DNA from: Micromussa lordhowensis
Lineage: Eukaryota > Cnidaria > Anthozoa > Scleractinia > Lobophylliidae
Assembly (NCBI GenBank): GCA_964020085.1
Contig: OZ026604.1
Location: 9,942,332 to 10,006,331 of the forward strand
Direction: 5' to 3'
Length of the DNA stretch: 64,000 bases
This document shows positions 34,140 to 43,412 of the stretch, one piece after another. The position numbers and the translations under genes were made by a program. Numbering within the stretch: the stretch's first letter is position 1; each line of letters begins with the position of its first letter. Under the pieces are notes generated by a model. That model had not been told where the DNA came from, made no database searches, and saw nothing but the letters and a program-made list of their open reading frames with translations.

Positions 34140-36645
34140 TGAGCTGCTTTTGCATATCCACTGGCTTTAAAAATGACCTAATGGAATTCACTGAATCAAA
34201 TAAACTCCCTGGTATATTGCTCTTCATAGACTTTGAAAAAGCCTTCGATACGTTGGAATGGCCCTTTATCCAACACGCGCTAAAATTCTTCAATTTTGGC
34301 CCAAACATTCGGAAATGGATCTCAGTACTTTATAATGATGTTGAGTGTGGAGTTATTAACGGAGGATACATGACTAATTACTTTCGGGTGTCAAGAGGCG
34401 TAAGGCAAGGATGCCCTCTGAGTTCCTTACTATTTATCCTATGCGTAGAAATTCTAGCACAAAAAATACGTCAAAATCCTAAAAGTACGGGTATTGAACT
34501 ACCTTATTCTTGTGAAGCTAAACTAAGTCAATTCGCTGATGACACTACATTAATATGCAAGGAAACTTCGTCTCTGCGTAAAAGTATGTCGGTATTGGGA
34601 AAGTTTGGCGATATCTCAGGTTTAAAGCTAAACAGCAAAAAGACAAAGGCTCTGTGGATAGGCTCATTGAAAAACAATAAAAGTAAACCCCTTGAAATAA
34701 ATGTCTCCACTGATCCAATTAAAATCTTAGGAACGTACATTTCACATGACAGCGATGAAAACAATAACCTGAACTTTTTTCTTAAAATCCAAAAGATGAA
34801 AACCAAACTAAACATTTGGTTGTCTCGTGGCCTCCCTCTAATGGCAAGAGCCCTACTTGCTAAAACGTTAGGAATCTCAAAATTGGTAAATACGGCCTCG
34901 ATGCTAACTGTTCCACAAGAAGTTCTTAAAAGAGTCCAAACGAAACTTTTTAATTTTTTATGAAAAAACAAAAAAAGACAAAATGAAACGAGAAGTTCTT
35001 TGCCATAACGGTTAAAGCGCTCCGCTTAAGGTTATTCCCTTGAAATTGTTCTACTATCAAACTTTTTTTGAAACTTGGCATAGTTAACATTCATGATATG
35101 ACCATTTAAAAAATGTAATAAAAAAATGGGGTCACCGTGCTTGTTTACGCGTCAGCAGGCCATGAAAATGGGGTATTTTTACTGGTTGCGCGAATCATTT
35201 TCATACAGAATTAAGTCTTGATTACTTGAAAGACACAAAATTTTATCTTGAAAGTAAAGCTTCTTTTATTCACAGAAGTAGTATTGCTTCATTTAAGCCG
35301 TTTTTGATTGCCTGGTTGCGGGAATATTGCACTTTTTCGGACAGTTCCGTGGTAAGGTTGAAGTCCTCGCCTTGGTCAAAATACACTCAGTATGGAACTA
35401 TTTTGCAAAAAAAAATCATGTTCTACTATCAAACTTTCTTCCTTCTTCAAATATGTTCTTTATTAGACTGTTCTTAGCAAATATCAAAGAAAAAAATCGG
35501 GGGTCACCGAGCTTGTTTAATAGAAAAAGAGCATTTATTTCGCTATCAAGCTTAGTTTGAGGGAAATCTCTTAGGTTTTGTACGCGCGCTAATGACGCGA
35601 AAATCGTGCGCAGTAGGGATGCGCAATGCAATACTAAGGAATTACCTTAAGCTGGATCGGAAGACTGTTAGAAAAAAACCCTTCCACGAATGCTTGGAAA
35701 GCTATTCCAAATGCTTTTTTTCGAAAAGTATGGAGGTCTCAACTTCCTACTCAAGTGCAATTACAATACAAAGAAGTCTTACAAAAGTGTACCGTTATTC
35801 TATTTAGAAATGCTAGATTACTTTCAGGAATTACGCCAGGTCAACCAGGATAGCTACGAAAGTGACCTTATTCTTTGGAATAACCAAAATATAACCATTG
35901 AATTCAAATCGCTGTATTGGAAGAGGTGGACTGAAAATGGAATTTATTACATTCAAGATATTTTAAATGAAAATGGTAAATTTCTTTCTTTTGAAGAATG
36001 TAATCGAAAGTACAATATGTCAGCTAATTTTTTAAACTTTTTTCAAATCCTTGCATCTATTCCACCGAGCCTCAAATCCAAGGCGGCTTCTACGCGAAGA
36101 CCTAAGAATTCTGTTCTCGATAGTTCTGACATTTTTTACTTTTCCCTTGAAAATCGGTTCTTCTTTCTAAAATGAAATGAAAAGACTACTACCTTCTGTT
36201 CCAAGAAAAATCAGAGGTTACACCTACAGCCGTCAAGTCTTGGGTCAAACATTGCCTTGGCATAGAAGATAAGTGACAAAAGTTATTCAAAAATATACCT
36301 CACCTCTCGGCCGACAACAAACTGAGACAGTTCTCGTTTAAATTATTACACCGTATTTTAGTGTCCACAAAGGAGCTGAAGAGGTTCAAAATTTCCGAAA
36401 GCGACGATTGTTTTTACTGTAAATCCCCTGATTCCTTGGAACATGCATTTCTGGAATGTCCTGCCGGCCTAAACATCTTTCAAAAAGTTATTTCATGGTT
36501 CAATAATGAACACAGAGTTAACTTCACACCATCTAAAATACAGCTAATATTTAAGGACTATGATCTCAATCCAAATACAAGCTTAAACCTCACCCGGAAG
36601 TTTCGAATTTTAGTCTTGCAAAATGTTGGAGAAAACTATTAATTT
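34140..36645 (+). pseudogene. Tx1/L1-like LINE reverse transcriptase, 5'-truncated
   Basis: The first frame (34140-34963) carries RT motifs LLFIDFEKAFDTLEWPF, RGVRQGCPLSSLLFILCVEI and the catalytic LSQFADDTTLIC, then GLKLNSKKTKALWIGSLKN. After a broken section (34964-35630) the connector continues with FFEKYGGLNFLLKCNYNTKK and WTENGIYYIQDILNENGKFLS. It ends with a zinc-knuckle CFYCKSPDSLEHAFLEC. Stops near 34963, 36173 and 36640 mark decay. The endonuclease is missing. It belongs to the same clade as the LINE at 10681-12485 but keeps the part that copy lost. Confidence 0.88.
35048..35535 (+). repeat. Two direct copies of a ~120-bp repeat within the LINE
   Basis: TTCTACTATCAAACTTT begins at about 35049 and again at about 35421. 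Each copy is followed ~90 bases later by GGTCACCG-GCTTGTTTA. The pair sits in the broken middle of the LINE. Confidence 0.65.
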
Positions 36646-36967
36646 TCTTGAATTGAAGTCAGCGCTATCTTTGCAGTGGAAAGCTGAAAAATGCGAAAGT
36701 TAAATTAATTTAATTCAATTTACAATATACAATCAGTCTCATTGGCAAATTCAGTCATTAGTGTTTTACTACTTTTTGTTATAATAGGAATGTAAAGAAG
36801 CATCAGTAATGGGATTATATTGTAAGCAGTGTAAGTTAGTATTAGTAGTTAGCATTGGTATCGTAACTTAAAAAAGGATAAATGTTTTGTTTTGTAGAGT
36901 AAGTATAGGTAATCATACGGTTTCGAGTTCAATTTGGAATTAATTTGCACTCGCCGAAGCGGCTCGT

Positions 36968-38129
36968 TATGGTTGCCGGATTGTTGCAATATTTAACAAC
37001 ATACAATTTATATTCAGCAATTCATATTTTTGTTCAGTAAACTCATTTTTAATTCAGTGATTCATAATTTTATTCAGTAATCGTGATTTTATATTCAATG
37101 TGTCGTATTTTTGTTCAGTAAACTCATTTTTAATTCAGTGATTCATAATTTTATTCAATAATCGTCATTTTATATTCAATGTGTTGTATTTTTGTTCAGT
37201 AAAACTCATTTTTAATTCAGTGATTCATATTTTTGTTCAGTAAAACGTATTTTAAGTTCAATGATTTTTATTTTATTCAGTAAATGGTAATATATTCAAC
37301 ACTGTTTTTGTTCAATAAAATTCCCAATTTTTGTGCACGCCGTCAAAATTTTATTCAATACGTCCGATTTTTATTCAATAATTTCCGCTGTCCTATTGGT
37401 CAGCGGACCAACAAAGTGACTTTAAAAAAATGGCGGCGACTATGGAGGTTACGTGGGAGGACGTACTTTCCTCCATTGATAACCTGTTGATGGAGACGGA
37501 AATCCAAGATAATAATTCAGATTTAGGTTTCCACGAAGCGGCACTAGTCCTCAACAGACTAGAAATGGCGGTATCTGTCCTGCGTGCAATAGTTGATATG
37601 GAACTGGTTTTAGACAGGAACGTTGGTCAAGTTTTAGGTCAGTTGTGTGGTTTGCTTACAGTCATATACCAATACTGGGGAGCAATAGTAAGTCAAATGA
37701 GACGAAGGACTGTAAGTTTGCCAGATTTTGGATTGCGCGAGACGACTCATTCCGCAAACCCAGGAAGACCACCCTTTGTCATCGAGAAGGAACTACTAGA
37801 GGACCTCCGTAGCGCTTCCTACACATGGACAGATATTGCGAAGATGTTACGAATTTCGCGCTGGACCTTGTATAGAAGGGTAAGAGAGTACAATCTGGAG
37901 CACTTAAGTCGATATTCGGATATTTCAGATGATGAACTAGATGCCCTAATAAGAGGATATATTTCTAGGCATGGAAACACAACAGGAGAATCATATTTGA
38001 TTGGTTTTATCAAGTCTCGTGGGCTGAGGGTTCAAAGGGATAGGATTAGGATGTCACTGACTCGTGTTGATCCAGAAAACACTGCATTAAGGTGGGCGTG
38101 CGTGATAACGCGAAGGGTATACAGCGTTC
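36968..38129 (+). repeat. 1162-bp inverted repeat, left arm
   Basis: It starts TATGGTTGCCGGATTG and ends CAGCGTTC. The reverse complement is present at 39940-41101 with identical length. In the parts compared I saw one mismatch (about 38112). The arm includes subterminal repeats (36990-37400) and the first ~223 codons of an integrase-type transposase. Confidence 0.93.
36990..37400 (+). repeat. Subterminal short-repeat block
   Basis: About twenty copies of TTCAGTAA / TTCAATG / TTCAGTGATT-like words are spaced near 20 bases apart, within a ~110-base higher-order unit. The mirror block is at about 40670-41080. Such subterminal motifs commonly serve as transposase binding sites, which is inference here. 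Confidence 0.7.
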
Positions 38130-38740
38130 CTGGGCCAAATTCTCTGTGGCACATTGACGGCCATCATTCCCTAATTCGATGGATTCGTTATTCATGGCTG
38201 CATCGATGGTTTTTCGAGACGAATTATATATTTACTATGTGCTGACAACAACCGTTCAGAAACAGTAGGTGATGTGTTTCAAAATACAGCAGAAGAATTT
38301 GGATGGCCTTCACGTATTCGAGGAGATCATGGGGGTGCATGAGAACTCTATTGTTGCTTCATTGATGGTACAAGTAAGGGGTGATGGCCGTGGTAGTTTT
38401 ATTGCCGGCTCCTCTATAGGAACCAGAGGATAGAGAGACTCTGGCGTGACGTCTTTAGGTGTGTTGTTTTCCTATTCTACTGTGTATTTTATGCATTGGA
38501 GGAAAGTGGAAGCCTTGATTTGGAGAACAATGAGCACATGTTCATTTTGCATTACATATTTAATGCACGCATTAATTATGCATTAAAGGAGTTTGCCTCC
38601 GCATTTAATAACCGTCCCATTCGCACAGAAATTCAACAAGACATGCTGGATTTGTTGCAACAAACTGTAAATCCACTTCATGAGTCAAATGTTTACGGGA
38701 TTGACCTTTACATGCAAGCAATTTCTTTGTTGTATAACTG
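37430..38740 (+). pseudogene. Integrase-core (rve/IS3EU-like) transposase
   Basis: The ATG at 37430 opens MAATMEVTWEDVLSSIDNLL. A Pro/Arg turn (NPGRPPFVIEKELL) leads into a helix-turn-helix (YTWTDIAKMLRISRWTLYRR). Then come SLTRVDPENTALRW and the integrase fold: SLWHIDGHHSLIRW (first Asp), IRGDHGG (second Asp) and RLWRDVF following a broken QRIE (Glu region). The tail is HMFILHYIFNARINYALKEF and FNNRPIRTE. Frame breaks near 38175, 38335 and 38430 inactivate it. The family is widespread in aquatic animals; IS3EU is my best name, held loosely. The first 223 codons lie inside the inverted repeat, so a truncated inverted copy exists at 40639-39940. Confidence 0.82.
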
Positions 38741-38744
38741 AATG

Positions 38745-39939
38745 TACATAGAATACTCAAGGTAGTTACTATAGGATGAGGAGTGACTTGCCAAAGTTGT
38801 ATACTAGGCATGTGCCTCTGCACCATTTTTATACCCTCCGAGGGAAATGGTACTCCATTCACAAATGAACACCAAAATAAGAAAAAAAGTGGTCTACTCT
38901 GTGAAGAGCTGTGTTTTTAGGGTTACGGTTTAGAACCACAGTGTTAATCCAGACAGATTTCCTAAAACTTCCAAATATTTTAAATACTTAAATTCTTACC
39001 CTAACACGTGAATTGTGTATAGTACCTCATGCTCTGGAATTCTCCCCATAATACGGAGTTCCTTTGAAAATTTACTATACCTGTGGGTACTTTGACCTTC
39101 CATATCAAGTGTCCATTGATAGAGGTTCCTTTCAGGTTTAGGTTTTTTTTTACTGAACTTGACCAAGCTGTTTTGAAGGCAGGTTTATGCTACCAATGGT
39201 TAATATTTATTTTTATCAGTTGTTAGTTTTATCTTGTAGTCTGTTTTGATCCATCATTTTTGTATCACATTACTGGGGCTCTGAGGCTGGAAATGCTCAG
39301 GTACAGTGAAACCTGGTTGATCCAGACTCAAAAGGAAGATGACAGCTTCCATCCCCATTCTATTAATCCATTAATTCCATCCCCCTTGGCCAGTCAGGCT
39401 TTTTATTAGGACAAAGAAAACTTCTTCTATGTTCAGGTGTTCGAGTTTATTCAGTTTACTGGGCGTTATTATGCACTGTATATTTGCAAAAAAATATATT
39501 ATACAATCATTTCAAAAAGGTTGTTTTGGTAATTGGGCATTGGGTACATGGATCAGGCTGTAATCTAGGAACCGGAAGAAGGCTGGAAAATAAAAGCAAT
39601 TGTTTCACATTCATGAACAAACTTTTAATGTACTCTCCACATCTACCTCAAGTACAAAGACAGTGCATTATTGAGATTTGCTTGTTTTACTTTTAGAGAT
39701 GCCAATTTCTCTTTATCAGTTTAGTATCTTGTAAACAACAAAAGATAAGATAAGTTATCAACAAATTTTCTACTTGTAGAAAATTCGTAAGCCTAACATC
39801 CCACCACTGACCAGTAGAAGCAATGATCTCGTGTTACCCCTCTAAATCTAACAATCTTAGGTCTCTCATAAGGACATTTCATACTTTATTATCGATCTGT
39901 TACACATTTCCTTATATTAAGTTTATGTTGGACATTAGA
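38745..39939. other. Single-copy centre of the inverted-repeat element
   Basis: No coding domain was recognised between the end of the transposase and the right arm. Confidence 0.5.
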
Positions 39940-41101
39940 GAACGCTGTATACCCTTAGCGTTATCACGCACGCCCACCTTAATGCAGTGTTTTCTGGATC
40001 AACACGAGTCAGTGACATCCTAATCCTATCCCTTTGAACCCTCAGCCCACGAGACTTGATAAAACCAATCAAATATGATTCTCCTGTTGTGTTTCCATGC
40101 CTAGAAATATATCCTCTTATTAGGGCATCTAGTTCATCATCTGAAATATCCGAATATCGACTTAAGTGCTCCAGATTGTACTCTCTTACCCTTCTATACA
40201 AGGTCCAGCGCGAAATTCGTAACATCTTCGCAATATCTGTCCATGTGTAGGAAGCGCTACGGAGATCCTCTAGTAGTTCCTTCTCGATGACAAAGGGTGG
40301 TCTTCCTGGGTTTGCGGAATGAGTCGTCTCGCGCAATCCAAAATCTGGCAAACTTACAGTCCTTCGTCTCATTTGACTTACTATTGCTCCCCAGTATTGG
40401 TATATGACTGTAAGCAAACCACACAACTGACCTAAAACTTGACCAACGTTCCTGTCTAAAACCAGTTCCATATCAACTATTGCACGCAGGACAGATACCG
40501 CCATTTCTAGTCTGTTGAGGACTAGTGCCGCTTCGTGGAAACCTAAATCTGAATTATTATCTTGGATTTCCGTCTCCATCAACAGGTTATCAATGGAGGA
40601 AAGTACGTCCTCCCACGTAACCTCCATAGTCGCCGCCATTTTTTTAAAGTCACTTTGTTGGTCCGCTGACCAATAGGACAGCGGAAATTATTGAATAAAA
40701 ATCGGACGTATTGAATAAAATTTTGACGGCGTGCACAAAAATTGGGAATTTTATTGAACAAAAACAGTGTTGAATATATTACCATTTACTGAATAAAATA
40801 AAAATCATTGAACTTAAAATACGTTTTACTGAACAAAAATATGAATCACTGAATTAAAAATGAGTTTTACTGAACAAAAATACAACACATTGAATATAAA
40901 ATGACGATTATTGAATAAAATTATGAATCACTGAATTAAAAATGAGTTTACTGAACAAAAATACGACACATTGAATATAAAATCACGATTACTGAATAAA
41001 ATTATGAATCACTGAATTAAAAATGAGTTTACTGAACAAAAATATGAATTGCTGAATATAAATTGTATGTTGTTAAATATTGCAACAATCCGGCAACCAT
41101 A
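39940..41101 (-). repeat. 1162-bp inverted repeat, right arm, with 5' transposase fragment
   Basis: This is the reverse complement of 36968-38129. It encodes the same transposase start on the minus strand (ATG at 40639) up to WACVITLRVYSVL, where homology ends. The outer end is CCGGCAACCATA. Flanking bases do not show a clear target duplication with the left end. Confidence 0.93.
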
Positions 41102-41300
41102 CTTAGCGGGAAAAAGTGCTCGGAAAATCCGAAAGCAGTGTTCGGCACATTATCGTTTATAGCCGAGTACGACAACCTCTTATCGACAAGTCGACGTCAC
41201 GTCAGTTTCACGGATGGAAGATGCCATCTTTCAAACTGACGTCGTTCCACCATTCAGTGGTACACGCTGCTATTCAATAAAATATAAAAAGTTGCTCCCA

Positions 41301-41500
41301 NNNNNNNNNNNNNNNNNNNNNNNNNNNNNNNNNNNNNNNNNNNNNNNNNNNNNNNNNNNNNNNNNNNNNNNNNNNNNNNNNNNNNNNNNNNNNNNNNNNN
41401 NNNNNNNNNNNNNNNNNNNNNNNNNNNNNNNNNNNNNNNNNNNNNNNNNNNNNNNNNNNNNNNNNNNNNNNNNNNNNNNNNNNNNNNNNNNNNNNNNNNN
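41301..41500. other. Assembly gap (200 N)
   Basis: A run of exactly 200 N. Sequence on the right side starts inside a PLE endonuclease, so part of a PLE is hidden in the gap. Confidence 0.99.
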
Positions 41501-41728
41501 TCCACACGCGTGCGTGAGCATTTAGTTAGTGATAGGGCCTCTCACATTTTCAAACACTTAAAGAATTCTGAACATTGTCGCGCCTTGTGTTCAGTGGACT
41601 GTTTTCAAATTTTAGATCACGCCCCTACCACGTTTCAACTCAAGATAAAAGAGGCATTTCATATTCAAAGAGAACAACCTTCTTTGAATCAGCAATTGCA
41701 TCACGTAAATCTGAAACTGTCCTTTTAA
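41501..41728 (+). pseudogene. Penelope-like element endonuclease, C-terminal end
   Basis: The frame running out of the gap reads VREHLVSDRASHIFKHLKNS, CRALCSVDCFQILDHAP and QLKIKEAFHIQREQPSLNQQ, ending at a stop at 41726-41728. This is the typical end of the PLE GIY-YIG endonuclease, with the C-x3-C pair. The rest of the element lies in the gap or is missing; the left side of the gap shows no PLE sequence. Confidence 0.85.
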
Positions 41729-41829
41729 TTCTCGCATTGCCACGTTCTATGTACATTCCGTTGTTACTAGTATCATTAGCATTTTTCCTACTTATAAATT
41801 CAACTTCTAACGCTTTGTAATTCACTCAA

Positions 41830-41859
41830 CTGAAGATGACAGAAGTTTCTGTCGAAACA
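41830..41859 (+). other. Hammerhead-like stem-loop at a PLE 3' end
   Basis: CTGAAGATGACAGAAG followed by TTTCTGTCGAAAC forms a perfect stem (GACAGA/TCTGTC) between CTGAAGA and GAAAC, about 100 bases after the PLE stop. PLEs are reported to carry hammerhead ribozymes in their terminal repeats, whose core is CUGANGA-stem-GAAA. One extra U before the stem departs from the minimal core. Confidence 0.45.
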
Positions 41860-42630
41860 TGTTTTGTAAATTTAAGAGTGTTGTCGTTTTCTTAAATATA
41901 TACTAGATTATCATTCAACAAATTGTAACACTATCCAAATATGGTCATGATGCTCTCGATATCTGTCATCCGTAGGTAACAGATATCCGGCGGTATACGT
42001 AGCTTCGTACGTGGGAAGAAAAAGTGAAGTGAGAAAATGTCGACAGAGAGATTTACAAGGATTTAGGCTGTTTTGTTATCAATTTGTTGAATAATAAAAC
42101 AATTATCCTGCTCAATCTCGCAGAATATCGTCTGACGAAGGATTAATTATACTCAAATAAAAAAAAGGTAAACGCCATAGTGTGCACTATTAAGTTAAAA
42201 TAATTGAGCCACTACGCGCGTTCTCATTGGTCGATACGTGTGTTTAGATGAGAGTATGTTAACACGGTAATAACGTTTTAGATTCTCGCGTATTTTTGAG
42301 AATTATTTTATAAAGGCAATGGAACACTTTTGCCGTGTCCTATAGCCTCATAGCCACACTCGGAGGGTTGGGAGAGTTCTCGAAAGTTATACCTTCCTTC
42401 GGTGAAATTTTTTCATACTTCGCCATATCATGGAAATGATATTACCTGACATTTTGAACTGGTAAAAAGTCAAGGTTGTTCAGACGGGAATTTGAGCCAA
42501 CCTCGACCTGGGTGAGATCAATTTATCGACGGTGTAACTTCTTCAGGCGAGCTTGAACCACAGCAAGACCCCCCGTTCCATTAGGGATCTATGGAGAGTG
42601 CAAATTAACATTTTTAACTGACATCAACAG
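41860..42630. other. Unassigned sequence
   Basis: No gene was recognised. A pyrimidine-rich acceptor-like site (GCATTACAG) at about 42636 precedes the pogo-like exon. Confidence 0.4.
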
Positions 42631-42640
42631 TTGCATTACA

Positions 42641-43344
42641 GTGCACAGTATTCCTATGCAGCTTGTTCTTAATGCCGATCAGACACCTTCATCGTACGTC
42701 TCCGTTGAAAAAACGACAATGGCAGCCCGCAATTCCTCTTCTGTGCCAATCAAAGGTCTTACAGACAAAAGAAACATTACTCTCACATTTGTTATCTCTT
42801 TAAACGGCGACTTCCTGCCTATGCAAATCATTTATCAAGGGAAGACAAAAGCAAGTCAACCGAGAGGCTTTGACTTTCCACGTGGGTTCGTTGTAACGCA
42901 GAATCCCAAACACTACTCGAACGAACTGGAAACTCTCAATCTACTCGACAACATCATTCCACCATACGTTGTCCTAAAGCGAAAAGAACTGAATTTGCCA
43001 GCCACACAGGAGGCATTGTTGATCTGGGACGTATTTAAAGGCCAGAACACAGGCAAGGTTTTATCTAAACTGGCAGCAATGAACATTGAAGTGGTTAGTG
43101 TGCCAGCAAATATGACGCATTTCTTCCAACCCCTTGATTTGACTGTCAACAGAGAAGCAAAGAAGTTCATGAAAGCCCAATTTACGGCTTGATACTCGGC
43201 ACAAATTCACACTCAACTGGATTCAGGGGTACCTCTCGATGATGTTGATGTTGACATGCGCCTCTCGGTTTTAAAACCAATTCACGCAACATGGCTTGTG
43301 AGCATGTTTAATCATCTCTCTTCCTCTGAAGGCAGGATATCAAT
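42641..43344 (+). pseudogene. Pogo/Tigger-like (DDE_1) transposase, left part
   Basis: The DDE_1 signatures are clear: QLVLNADQTPSSYV (first Asp), a central beta region FVISLNGDFLPMQIIYQGKT, ALLIWDVFKGQNT (second Asp) and ANMTHFFQPLDLTVNREAKK (third acidic position). A TGA at 43190-43192 replaces what is usually Trp in a [D/A]WY context, so one nonsense change breaks the frame. Coding then continues to SSSEGRISI, where the 5.8-kb element 43345-49144 is inserted. The rest is at 49147-49231. The N-terminal CENP-B-type DNA-binding domain is missing. Confidence 0.9.
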
Positions 43345-43412
43345 AGCGAAGCGCGCGAGTGACGTCATAAAAATCTAGACCCCCCGCAAGACTCAGACAA
43401 ACAAACCGGACT

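Noticed and set aside
33649..34308. Single long minus-strand gene through 34308
   Set aside because: The part above about 34137 is the complement of the plus-strand LINE reverse transcriptase.
34995..35030. tRNA-like phrase (ATAACGGTTAAAGCGCTCC)
   Set aside because: It has an A-box feel but no B box or foldable acceptor stem, and it falls in degraded LINE coding sequence that reads KREVLCHN...LKVIPLKL.
41214..41525. Open frames spanning the N run
   Set aside because: They consist of undefined bases and have no meaning.
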